Notes: generated by a model not told the origin, from the letters alone. Counted from the first letter of the stretch, positions 1 to 6,890 are shown. The stretch: 11,128 bases of DNA from Pseudomonadota bacterium (GCA_023430065.1 JAEZCG010000042.1:1-11128), one strand, 5' to 3'. Program-made: numbers and translations.

Positions 1-44
1 ATCTAGTACGGTCTCGTGGGCTCGGTGATGTGTATAAGAGCCAG
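1..44 (+). other. Residual Illumina Nextera adapter (sequencing artefact)
   Basis: Bases 1-2 (AT) match the end of the P7 primer, bases 3-10 (CTAGTACG) match the i7 index known as N702 as written in the adapter, bases 11-25 (GTCTCGTGGGCTCGG) match the Nextera read-2 overhang exactly, and bases 26-44 match the 19-base transposon mosaic end except at base 26 (T for A) and base 41 (C for A). The order index, overhang, mosaic end is that of a library primer, so this is untrimmed adapter at a contig end and not genome. The adapter sequences are recalled from general knowledge. Confidence 0.95.
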
Positions 45-105
45 GCCCTGAAGGGCGGCGCTCGGAAGGACTCGCGCTGCGAGCGTTGCCCGCAGGCGAC
101 TTCGA

Positions 106-1545
106 TCAAGACTTGGGCTTCCAGTCGCGCGCGAGCTGCTGCGCCTTGATCAGCTGATCCGGGGATAGTTTGCTACCGATGAACTCGCGCTGGCGCTCGG
201 CCGCCGTACGCTCCTCCCCGGACAGCTGCGCAGCCGCCAGGTTGCTCCACATGTGGGCCGCGAGGAAGTCGGTCCTGCCGAGCTTGTCATCCGAAAGCAG
301 GTAGCCGAGTGCCAGTTGCGCGCGCGCATCGCCCTTTTCGGCCGCCATCGTATACCACTTGATCGCCTGGTCCGGATCGGCCGGCACGTTCTCCCGGCCC
401 TCGTAAATGTAACCCAGCAGGTACTGCGCATAGGTGCTGCCTTGTTCCGCCGGCTGCAGGTACCACTTGGCCGCCTGGGCGTAGTCCTTGGGTACGCCTT
501 GACCGCTGAAGTACAGCCCCCCGAGGCTTTCCTGCGCGCCCACCACGCCCTGCTCGGCCGCCTTCTGATACCAGGTGGCGGCCTCGCTGTAGTTCTTCTG
601 CTGCTCGAGCAGGTAGGCGAGCATGTACTGACTCTGCGCATCATTCTGCTCGGCCGCAAGCTTGAACCACTTGAGCGCTTCCGCGTCGTTCTTGGCGGTA
701 CCCGATCCCTGGAAATAGGCGTAGCCGAGCATCGGAAACACGGACGTTTCCTGTTTCTCCGCAGCAGCCAGGTACAGCTTGAGCGCCTCCGCCTCGTTCT
801 TCTCGACGCCTTTCCCCTGCGAGTACAGGTAGCCCAGCGCACTCATGGCACGTGCATCTCCCTGGTCAGCCGCCATCCGGTACCACTTGGCTGCCTCCGC
901 AGCGTTCGCCTCTACCCCGCGACCATAGTCATAGGCGTAGCCCATCAGGTACTGCGGATAGGCCTTGCCGGTCTCGGCCACTTTTCGGTTCCACTTGGCA
1001 GCCTCGGCATAGTCTTGCGCCACGCCCTGACCGAAGAAATACATGCGTCCCAGCGCTTCCTGCGCATCGACGTTGCCGCCCTCGGCGGCGATCTGGTAAT
1101 ACGTGGCCGCCTTGGCCGGGTCGGCGGTCACGCCCTTGCCGAAATCGTACGCGTAGGCTGCGAGAAACGCCGGGTATACCTTGCCCTTCTCCGCCGCACC
1201 GGCGCAGAACTTCACCGCCTGCGCCTCGTCCTTGCGGATGATGTTTTCCCCGAAGAAGTACGCCGTGCACAGCTTCTCCATGGCCTCTGGGTGCGCCTGG
1301 TCGGCCGCCTTGCGATACCAGTTCAGGGATTCCTGGTAGTCCTGCACCGTACCCCGCCCCAACCCGTAAGCTTCCGCAAGATAGAACTGAGCGCGGGCAT
1401 CGCCCTGCTCGGCAGCCGGCTTGAACTGGTCGAAGGCAGCGCGATAGTCGCCGCTCTCCCAGGCCTGCAGACCTTTCTCGAAATCGGCCCATGCGCTGCC
1501 GCAGATGCCGACGAGCAGCATGGCCAGGGTGATGCGCGCTCGCAT
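106..1545 (-). CDS. Exported Sel1-repeat (TPR-like) protein
   Basis: The 479-residue protein starts with a signal peptide (about residues 1-20: basic MRAR, hydrophobic core LAMLLVGICG, cleavage at AWA|D). Residues 21-49 form a half repeat, and residues 50-442 hold about eleven Sel1-like repeats of 36 residues with the signature LG.xY.xG.GV...D..EAAKWY..AAEQGD. Repeat 9 (303-334) is only 32 residues; residues 443-479 are a charged helical tail. Sel1 repeats are alpha-helical solenoids that bind other proteins, so a periplasmic scaffold or envelope role is likely, but the partner is unknown. The mature protein has just two cysteines, C93 and C114, both in repeat 3. The start has a strong ribosome binding site, GGAGGA, five bases upstream (1551-1556). 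It lies 109 bp downstream of the isomerase gene, probably as its own unit. The family is certain; the specific function is not known. Confidence 0.95.
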   Translation of the reverse strand: MRARITLAMLLVGICGSAWADFEKGLQAWESGDYRAAFDQFKPAAEQGDARAQFYLAEAYGLGRGTVQDYQESLNWYRKAADQAHPEAMEKLCTAYFFGENIIRKDEAQAVKFCAGAAEKGKVYPAFLAAYAYDFGKGVTADPAKAATYYQIAAEGGNVDAQEALGRMYFFGQGVAQDYAEAAKWNRKVAETGKAYPQYLMGYAYDYGRGVEANAAEAAKWYRMAADQGDARAMSALGYLYSQGKGVEKNEAEALKLYLAAAEKQETSVFPMLGYAYFQGSGTAKNDAEALKWFKLAAEQNDAQSQYMLAYLLEQQKNYSEAATWYQKAAEQGVVGAQESLGGLYFSGQGVPKDYAQAAKWYLQPAEQGSTYAQYLLGYIYEGRENVPADPDQAIKWYTMAAEKGDARAQLALGYLLSDDKLGRTDFLAAHMWSNLAAAQLSGEERTAAERQREFIGSKLSPDQLIKAQQLARDWKPKS

Positions 1546-1582
1546 TGAGCTCCTCCGATGTACGAATGTCGTGTGATGTGCA

Positions 1583-1609
1583 GCGTCGCCGAGCGCGAGC
1601 CGGCGACGC
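1583..1609. repeat. 9-bp perfect inverted repeat in the leader of the Sel1 gene
   Basis: Arms 1583-1591 (GCGTCGCCG) and 1601-1609 (CGGCGACGC) pair perfectly around a 9-base loop. No T-run follows on the minus strand, so it does not look like an intrinsic terminator for the isomerase gene. It could fold in the 5' leader of the Sel1 mRNA, about 37 bases upstream of the start codon, or serve as a protein site. Function is unknown. Confidence 0.5.
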
Positions 1610-1618
1610 CGAAGCTAA

Positions 1619-1624
1619 ATGATA
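1619..1624 (-). promoter_or_regulatory. Candidate -10 element for the Sel1 gene
   Basis: On the minus strand the hexamer TATCAT matches five of six bases of the sigma-70 -10 consensus in a locally AT-rich patch between two GC-rich genes. I found no good -35 at 16-18 bp. It would give a leader of about 65-70 bases containing the inverted repeat at 1583-1609. This is a weak prediction. Confidence 0.3.
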
Positions 1625-1654
1625 ACCTGAACCATTACGGCGCCCTGGGAATCA

Positions 1655-2518
1655 TTACGGCACCTTCGACCCGTTCACGACTGCACGCGGTGCGACGCCC
1701 CCGATGCCGTATGGCGATGCCCAGGCGAGGCCCCCGACGGTTTCCCCGCGCGGCCGATACTCGCAGCCCACCCATCCGTCGTAGCCTGCCTCGTCCAGGA
1801 GATCGAACAGGTAAGGGTAGTTGATTTCACCCACACTCGGTTCGTGGCGACCCGGTACCCCGGCAATCTGGACATGTCGAAGCCGATCCAGGTTCGCACG
1901 CAGCGTCTCGGAGAGGTTCCCCTCCAGCATCTGCATGTGATAGACGTCCAGGTGCAGGAACAGATTGTTGCTGCCCACCTGCTCGATTACGCGGCGCGCG
2001 TGATCGGTGTGATTGAGGAAATATCCGTGCATGCCTTCGGTCGTGTAGGACGGCCCGCCCTGCACGATGCCCAGGCGGCGGTTGATGGGTTCGATCACGA
2101 CTCGGACGCCGAGCGGCTCGAAGAACGCGGCGGCGTGGCGCAAGTTGTCAACGTAGGTGCGCTCGGCCAGCGCATAGTCCACTCCGGGTCCGACCGCCCC
2201 GGCCATCACGTGCACGAGGTCGCAATCCAGCGCTTCCGCATAGCGCGCGGCATGGGGCAGGCTCGCGCGAAATTCTTTCTCGCGCCCGGGCACGGCAGCC
2301 AGTCCACGATCGCCCGCCGCCCAGTCCCCCATCGGGGCGTCGAACAGCACCATGCGCAGACCGTGGCGGTCGAGCCGTTCGCGCAACTGGGCGGCTTCGT
2401 AATCGTAGGGGACCTGGAATTCGACCGCTCGGAAACCTGCCTGTGCGGCAGCCGCGAACCGGTCGAGAAAGGGGACTTCGGTGAACAGGTAATGCAGATT
2501 CGCGGCAAAGCGGGGCAT
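1655..2518 (-). CDS. hyi: Hydroxypyruvate isomerase-like TIM-barrel enzyme
   Basis: The 287-residue protein resembles hydroxypyruvate isomerase (hydroxypyruvate to tartronate semialdehyde, glyoxylate/glycerate metabolism) in the xylose-isomerase-like TIM-barrel superfamily. Visible family marks are the start MPRFAANLHYLFTEVPFLDR, the metal/catalytic E143 in EPIN, D191 and H194 in LDVYHMQ, Q217, PGRHEP (222-227) with GEINYP following, and E253 in GCEYRPRG. Two oddities against the usual length of about 260: an extra stretch near residues 149-163 (GIVQGGPSYTTEGMH) just after EPIN, and a C-terminal tail after about residue 268. The usual partners (glyoxylate carboligase, tartronate semialdehyde reductase) are not adjacent, and the related 2-oxo-tetronate isomerase OtnI has the same fold, so substrate is uncertain. 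The start has only a weak ribosome binding site. It lies 42 bp after the unknown exported protein gene. Confidence 0.85.
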   Translation of the reverse strand: MPRFAANLHYLFTEVPFLDRFAAAAQAGFRAVEFQVPYDYEAAQLRERLDRHGLRMVLFDAPMGDWAAGDRGLAAVPGREKEFRASLPHAARYAEALDCDLVHVMAGAVGPGVDYALAERTYVDNLRHAAAFFEPLGVRVVIEPINRRLGIVQGGPSYTTEGMHGYFLNHTDHARRVIEQVGSNNLFLHLDVYHMQMLEGNLSETLRANLDRLRHVQIAGVPGRHEPSVGEINYPYLFDLLDEAGYDGWVGCEYRPRGETVGGLAWASPYGIGGVAPRAVVNGSKVP

Positions 2519-2544
2519 GGCGAGGTCCGTAGGATGCTGGAAGG

Positions 2545-2550
2545 ATTATA
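2545..2550 (-). promoter_or_regulatory. Candidate -10 element (TATAAT) before the isomerase gene
   Basis: A perfect TATAAT is read on the minus strand 26 bases before the start codon, in the 42-bp gap after the upstream gene. It predicts a short leader of about 20 bases. No -35 lies at 16-18 bp; TTGACG at 2559-2564 is only 8 bp away and so cannot serve as its partner. The isomerase gene may therefore have its own weak promoter, or be read from upstream. Confidence 0.4.
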
Positions 2551-2560
2551 GGCGGCGACG

Positions 2561-2998
2561 TCAACGCGGACGCGCGCGACCCTCGAGGAACTCGGGCAGG
2601 AACTCGCCGCTGTCCTCGTACTCCTCCTTCACTCGCCCCGAGTCGCCGTACTCGGCCGTTGCGTTCGCGGGATCACCTTCCGGCATGCGCCGCAGGGCGT
2701 TGCCGGGCCATGCATGCCACGCCTCGATGCCCATCGGCGCCGGCCGCTCCGGGACACGCGCACGCTCGCGCTCGCGTTCGAGACGCCGCTCCCACATCCG
2801 GAATTCCTCGTAGGACATGCACGGGCCGATGTAGCACGGCCAGCCGCCGTACCAGAGGTCGAGATAAGGCACGGGATGCACGAACACCAGCGGAGCGCGG
2901 ACGCGCGCATCGGCACACCGCCCCGGTCCAGCGAGGAACAGCAAGGTGGCGGCGAGCGCGACCGTCAGGGGAGCGCAGTACGACGAACGATGCCTCAT
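2561..2998 (-). CDS. Small exported protein of unknown function
   Basis: I do not recognise this 145-residue protein. Residues 1-31 look like a signal peptide: basic MRHR, hydrophobic LTVALAATLLFLAG, possible cleavage at ADA|R; C28 does not sit in a proper lipobox. The mature part has an aromatic, cysteine-containing segment (VPYLDLWYGGWPCYIGPCM, residues 43-61, with C55 and C60), then a strongly charged Arg/Glu helix (about 65-84), a Pro/Trp stretch (85-105), and an acidic tail in which EYxDSG occurs twice (116-121, 126-131). The start at 2998 is preferred because AGGAG lies five bases upstream (3004-3008); the longer frame opening at 3046 would run into the tRNA. The gene starts 14 bases after the tRNA 3' end. 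It is likely periplasmic. That it is a real gene rests on the ribosome binding site, signal peptide and fit between neighbours. Confidence 0.75.
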   Translation of the reverse strand: MRHRSSYCAPLTVALAATLLFLAGPGRCADARVRAPLVFVHPVPYLDLWYGGWPCYIGPCMSYEEFRMWERRLERERERARVPERPAPMGIEAWHAWPGNALRRMPEGDPANATAEYGDSGRVKEEYEDSGEFLPEFLEGRARPR

Positions 2999-3012
2999 GC
3001 TCGCTCCTGCGT

Positions 3013-3089
3013 TGGTGGGCCCGCTGGGACTCGAACCCAGGACCAAAGGATTATGAGTCCTCTGCTCTAACCGACTGAGCTACAGGCCC
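3013..3089 (-). tRNA. ileX: tRNA-CAU, most likely tRNA-Ile2 (lysidine type)
   Basis: A full cloverleaf of 77 nt with encoded CCA is visible: acceptor stem GGGCCTG/CGGGCCC, D arm GCTC/GAGC, anticodon stem GAGGA/TCCTT around loop CTCATAA, and T arm CTGGG/CCCAG around TTCGAGT. The anticodon is CAT. Such tRNAs are initiator or elongator methionine or the isoleucine tRNA whose C34 is turned into lysidine by TilS so that it reads AUA. The first acceptor pair G1-C72 argues against an initiator tRNA. C4-G69 and C5-G68 are features known to favour TilS over elongator tRNA-Met, and the TTTGGTC run resembles tRNA-Ile2. The gene lies just after the rpoD terminator. Confidence 0.95.
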
Positions 3090-3120
3090 GCACTGCGCGG
3101 CGACGCAGATGCGCCTCCGG

Positions 3121-3150
3121 AAAACGAAACGGCGACCGGGGAGGTCGCCG
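3121..3150 (-). terminator. Intrinsic terminator of the rpsU-rpoD operon
   Basis: Arms 3130-3137 and 3143-3150 form an 8-bp GC-rich stem (CGGCGACC/GGTCGCCG) with a 5-base loop. On the minus strand the stem is followed by TTTCGTTTT. It lies 14 bp after the rpoD stop codon and about 30 bp before the tRNA. Confidence 0.88.
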
Positions 3151-3164
3151 CCTTTTGTTGCCGC

Positions 3165-5066
3165 CTATTCGCCGTCGAGGAAACTGCGCAGCCGCTCCGA
3201 GCGAGACGGATGGCGCAACTTGCGCAGCGCCTTCGCCTCGATCTGGCGGATGCGCTCGCGCGTGACGTCGAACTGCTTGCCGACCTCCTCCAGGGTGTGG
3301 TCGGTGTTCATCTCGATGCCGAAGCGCATGCGCAGCACCTTCGCCTCGCGCGGCGTGAGCGTATCCAGGACTTCCTTGGTGGCATCGCGCAGGCTGGTGT
3401 ACACCGCTGCCTCCACCGGCGCCATCGTGCTCACATCCTCGATGAAATCGCCCAGGTGCGAATCGTCGTCGTCCCCGATCGGCGTCTCCATGGAAATCGG
3501 CTCCTTGGAGATCTTCAGGATCTTGCGGATCTTCTCCTCGGGCATCTCCATCTTCTGCGCGAGCAGCGCCGGATCGGGCTCGAGGCCCGTCTCCTGCAGG
3601 ATCTGGCGCGAGATTCGGTTCATCTTGTTGATCGTCTCGATCATGTGTACCGGAATCCGGATGGTACGCGCCTGATCGGCGATCGTACGCGTGATGGCCT
3701 GACGAATCCACCATGTGGCGTAGGTCGAGAATTTGTAGCCGCGCCGGTATTCGAACTTGTCCACCGCTTTCATCAGGCCGATATTGCCCTCCTGAATGAG
3801 ATCCAGGAACTGCAGGCCGCGGTTCGTGTACTTCTTGGCGATCGAGATCACCAGGCGCAGGTTGGCTTCGGTCATCTCCCGCTTGGCCCGGCGCGCCTTG
3901 GCCTCGCCGGTCGACATCTGCTTGGCGATGTCCTTCAGATCCTTGATGGGGATACCGACGCGCTTCTGCAGGTCGATCAGTCGCTGCTGCTGCTCCATGA
4001 TCGCCGGCGCGAATCGCGACAGTGCCTCGCTGTAGGGTTTGCGCGACTGCACCTCGCGGCGAACCCAGTCGAGATCCTCCTCATTGCCCGGGAAGACCTT
4101 GATGAAGTGGCTGCGCGGCATGCCGGCCTTCTCGATGCACAACTCCATCACTGCGCGCTCGAACGAGCGCACCTCGTCGACCTGCTTGCGCACGCTGTCG
4201 CACAGGGATTCGATCTGCTTGGCGGAGAAGCGGATCATCATCAACTCGCGCGAGATGTCCTCCTGCGCCTTCACGTACGGCTTGCTGCGCGAACCGTTGC
4301 GCTGCAGCGCCTTCATCATCTTCGTGAACTGCTGCTCGATCGTGGAGAAGCGCTCGAGCGCCGACGCCTTGAGCAGCAGCAACTGCGCGCTCGGCACACC
4401 GGCGTTGTCGGCGTCGGTCTCCTCGTCCTCGGCGTCCAGTTCCTCTTCCATCGTCTCCTCGGAGACTTCCTCTCCGATGATCTCCTCGGCATTGGGATCG
4501 AGCAGGCCGTCGACGAATTCGTCGATGCGCATCTCGTCCTTCTGAACCCGCTCGGCGAGCGCGAGAATCTCGGCGATGGTGGTGGGACAGGCGGAAATGG
4601 CCTGGATCATGTGCCGGAGGCCATCTTCGATGCGCTTGGCGATCTCGATTTCGCCCTCGCGCGTGAGCAGTTCGACGGAGCCCATTTCCCGCATGTACAT
4701 GCGCACCGGGTCGGTGGTGCGGCCGAACTCGGAGTCCACGGTGGACAGCGCGGCTTCCGCTTCCTCTGCGGCGTCCTCGTCGGGGACGGGCGTGGCGTTT
4801 TCGGTCATGAGCAGCGACTCGGTATCCGGTGCCTCGTCGTACACCTGGATACCCATGTCGTTGATCATGCTGATGATGTTCTCGATCTGTTCGGCATCGA
4901 GCATGTCATCGGGCAGGTGATCGTTGATCTCGGCATAGGTCAGGTAGCCCCGCTCCTTGCCCAGGACGATCAGATTCTTGAGGCGAACGCGACGGGCCTC
5001 TGCGTCGATGGGCTGGGCGTCGACCTTGGACGCTTCCGCCTGCCTGCTTTTCGGTTCCTTTGCCAT
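3165..5066 (-). CDS. rpoD: RNA polymerase sigma factor RpoD (sigma-70)
   Basis: The primary sigma factor directs RNA polymerase to housekeeping promoters. The 633 residues are complete: region 1.1 (about 24-80, with [15 protein letters not shown]), region 1.2 (about 116-149, [21 protein letters not shown]), a long non-conserved region typical of proteobacteria (about 150-390) with a very acidic stretch at 193-223, region 2 (about 398-465, [35 protein letters not shown], which bind core and melt the -10), region 3 (about 470-545) and region 4 (about 565-633, [13 protein letters not shown] and [20 protein letters not shown], the -35-binding helix-turn-helix). It starts 69 bp after dnaG and ends just before a strong terminator. 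The Shine-Dalgarno sequence is weak (CAGG five bases before ATG). No truncation or frameshift is seen. Confidence 0.99.
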   Translation of the reverse strand: MAKEPKSRQAEASKVDAQPIDAEARRVRLKNLIVLGKERGYLTYAEINDHLPDDMLDAEQIENIISMINDMGIQVYDEAPDTESLLMTENATPVPDEDAAEEAEAALSTVDSEFGRTTDPVRMYMREMGSVELLTREGEIEIAKRIEDGLRHMIQAISACPTTIAEILALAERVQKDEMRIDEFVDGLLDPNAEEIIGEEVSEETMEEELDAEDEETDADNAGVPSAQLLLLKASALERFSTIEQQFTKMMKALQRNGSRSKPYVKAQEDISRELMMIRFSAKQIESLCDSVRKQVDEVRSFERAVMELCIEKAGMPRSHFIKVFPGNEEDLDWVRREVQSRKPYSEALSRFAPAIMEQQQRLIDLQKRVGIPIKDLKDIAKQMSTGEAKARRAKREMTEANLRLVISIAKKYTNRGLQFLDLIQEGNIGLMKAVDKFEYRRGYKFSTYATWWIRQAITRTIADQARTIRIPVHMIETINKMNRISRQILQETGLEPDPALLAQKMEMPEEKIRKILKISKEPISMETPIGDDDDSHLGDFIEDVSTMAPVEAAVYTSLRDATKEVLDTLTPREAKVLRMRFGIEMNTDHTLEEVGKQFDVTRERIRQIEAKALRKLRHPSRSERLRSFLDGE

Positions 5067-5094
5067 GTGCGCCTGCTATCCCCCGAAGATCCGC

Positions 5095-5112
5095 GCCGAG
5101 AAAAAACTCGGC
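5095..5112. repeat. 6-bp inverted repeat in the dnaG-rpoD gap
   Basis: GCCGAG (5095-5100) and CTCGGC (5107-5112) flank six A residues (six T on the minus strand). The T-run is in the loop and not after the stem, so it is not a classical terminator. It lies directly downstream of the candidate rpoD -10 element, where it would form the very start of a separate rpoD transcript or a hairpin in a dnaG-rpoD read-through mRNA. Confidence 0.5.
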
Positions 5113-5118
5113 ATTGTA
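5113..5118 (-). promoter_or_regulatory. Candidate -10 element for rpoD
   Basis: TACAAT on the minus strand matches five of six bases of the -10 consensus and sits in an AT-rich patch just after the dnaG stop codon, about 47 bases before the rpoD start. No clear -35 is visible at 16-18 bp. An internal promoter here would let sigma factor be made independently of primase. Confidence 0.35.
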
Positions 5119-5135
5119 CCGTAACAATTCTGTAC

Positions 5136-6890
5136 TTAGTCCGTTTTGACCGACTTTCCCTGCGCAAGTGCCCGGGTCAAGCGCTCGCGCTCCGCGTCGT
5201 CCAGGTCGATCGGCGAACGCACGTCTGCGAGCCGGCGCCGTGCGTCCTCGCTCGCCTGCTGGGCCTGCATCTGCGCGAGCAGGTCGCTCACCTCCGCACG
5301 CAGTTCCTTCACGTCCCAGCGCTGCAGGTCGTTAACCGCCTTGAGGACCGGCTGCAGCGCCAGGTCAGGATCCACGCTGCGCAACAGCTCGATGGCCGTC
5401 CCCACACCGATCTCGCCGTCCAGTTCCGCGGCCGCGGCGACCAGCGCGAACAGCGCGCGTGCCTCGGCGCTGGGCCGGGGCGGGGCGGACAGTTCGGCCT
5501 CCCGCACTTCCCTGAGCAGTGCCGGGGCGGTCAGCACACGCTCGAGCAAGCGCAGATATGGATCCACCCCGCGGGGAAGCTGGCGCGCGGGCGCGTCGGA
5601 CTTGCGCCGCATCCGCGTCAGTCCCAGGCTTTGCTCGAGCTCCCCCTGCTCGATGCCGGCGAGTTCGGCCACGCGCTTGCGGATCATTGCTCCCAAGATG
5701 GGCGCGGCGATCCGGTTCACAAGCGGTTTGGCATCCTGCAGAAAGCGCGTCACACCCTCCGGTGAATTCATGTCGACGCGCGCGGACAGTTCACGCAGGG
5801 CAAAGGTGGATAAAGGTACAGCCTCGGCCACGAGCCCCTCGAAGCGCTCGCGTCCGTGCTCACGCACGAAGCTGTCCGGGTCGTGCTCGGGCGGGAGGAA
5901 CAGGAAGCGAACCTGCTTGCCGTCCTGCAGCTGCTCCAGGCTGTTCTCCAGCGCACGCCATGCCGCCCGGCGACCCGCCGCGTCCCCGTCGAAGCAGAAC
6001 ACCACCTCATCGGTCTGACGGAACAGCTTCTGCACCTGCATCGGCGTCGTCGCCGTTCCGAGGGTCGCCACGGCGTAACCGATGCCGAACTGCGCCAGCG
6101 CCACCACGTCCATGTAGCCCTCGACCACCAGGACGCGTCCCGCAGCCCGGATGCCCTGCCGCGCCTGGAACAAGCCGTACAACTCGCGCCCCTTCTCGAA
6201 CAGCGGCGTCTCGGGCGAGTTCAGATACTTCGGCTCGCCGGCATCGAGGATGCGTCCACCGAATCCGATCACCTGGCCGCGCTGACTGACGATTGGAAAC
6301 ATCACCCGATCCCGAAAGCGGTCGTAGCGCTTGCCGTCCTCGGAGTGAATAACCAGGCCAGCGTCCACCAGTATCTGCGCGTGATAGTCGGCAAATGCCC
6401 CTTCCAGCCCCTGCCAGCCCGCCGGGGCATAGCCCAATCCGAATTTTGCAGCGATCTCGCCGGTCAGCCCTCGCCCCTTGAGGTAGCGGATGGCGCGCTC
6501 GGAGCGCTTCAGTTCGGCCTTGTAGAACCGTGCCGCGCGGTGCATGACCTCCTCCAGTGCGACGGTGGCCTCGGCACGCGCCTGTCCGATGTCGCCACGC
6601 GCTTCCGGCACGGTCATGCCCACGCGCTGGGCCAACTCCTTGACGGCCTCGACGAAGCTCAGCCCGCTGTACTCCATCAGAAAGCCGATGGCCGATCCAT
6701 GCGCCCCGCAGCCGAAGCAGTGGTAGAACTGCTTGGTCGGGCTCACCGTGAACGACGGAGACTTCTCGTTGTGAAAGGGGCAGCACGCCGCAAGGTTGGA
6801 GCCAGCGCGCTTGAGCGGGACGTAGCTCTCGATCACGTCGACGATGTCCACGCGCCCCAATAGATCCTGCACGAAGGACTTCGGAATCAT
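5136..6890 (-). CDS. dnaG: DNA primase DnaG
   Basis: Primase makes the RNA primers for replication, working with the DnaB helicase. From the chosen start (MIPKSFVQDLLGRVDIVDVI) the protein has 584 residues, a usual length. The N-terminal zinc ribbon has C37, H40, C58 and C61. The TOPRIM catalytic core has E257 in EGYMD, D301 and D303 in DGDAAG, and D337 and D339 in DPDS, matching the E. coli metal ligands in order and spacing. The C-terminal part (about 430-584) is the less conserved helicase-binding domain. The frame stays open upstream to a GTG at 6953, but those 21 residues are unlike family members, whose conserved start is the MIP motif, so 6890 was used; neither start has a strong ribosome binding site. 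It is the third gene of the operon, 144 bp after yqeY, with its own candidate -10 element. Confidence 0.98.
   Translation of the reverse strand: MIPKSFVQDLLGRVDIVDVIESYVPLKRAGSNLAACCPFHNEKSPSFTVSPTKQFYHCFGCGAHGSAIGFLMEYSGLSFVEAVKELAQRVGMTVPEARGDIGQARAEATVALEEVMHRAARFYKAELKRSERAIRYLKGRGLTGEIAAKFGLGYAPAGWQGLEGAFADYHAQILVDAGLVIHSEDGKRYDRFRDRVMFPIVSQRGQVIGFGGRILDAGEPKYLNSPETPLFEKGRELYGLFQARQGIRAAGRVLVVEGYMDVVALAQFGIGYAVATLGTATTPMQVQKLFRQTDEVVFCFDGDAAGRRAAWRALENSLEQLQDGKQVRFLFLPPEHDPDSFVREHGRERFEGLVAEAVPLSTFALRELSARVDMNSPEGVTRFLQDAKPLVNRIAAPILGAMIRKRVAELAGIEQGELEQSLGLTRMRRKSDAPARQLPRGVDPYLRLLERVLTAPALLREVREAELSAPPRPSAEARALFALVAAAAELDGEIGVGTAIELLRSVDPDLALQPVLKAVNDLQRWDVKELRAEVSDLLAQMQAQQASEDARRRLADVRSPIDLDDAERERLTRALAQGKSVKTD

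Noticed and set aside
45..105. Short inverted repeats (45-56 and 71-83) after the Sel1 gene as a terminator
   Set aside because: The stems are only four to five bp, with no T-run on the minus strand, and one abuts the adapter junction.
106..1545. Tandem DNA repeat or CRISPR-like array in the Sel1 gene
   Set aside because: The periodicity of about 108 bp is protein-level repeats with diverged codons; there are no identical repeats with unique spacers.
253..1548. A 431-codon plus-strand frame antisense to the Sel1 gene
   Set aside because: Its periodic pattern is the reverse of the Sel1 repeats; there is no motif and the minus-strand gene has a signal peptide and a strong ribosome binding site.
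2545..2564. TTGACG plus TATAAT as a full promoter before the isomerase gene
   Set aside because: The two hexamers are only 8 bp apart; sigma-70 needs about 17 bp. Only the -10 was kept, with low confidence.
5095..5112. Hairpin after dnaG as an intrinsic terminator
   Set aside because: The T-run is in the loop and no T-run follows the 6-bp stem.
3210..5765. An 851-codon open frame on the plus strand antisense to rpoD and dnaG
   Set aside because: It mirrors two certain genes in a GC-rich genome where stop codons are rare on the opposite strand. Its product is low in complexity, shows no family motif, and spans the gap between two genes.
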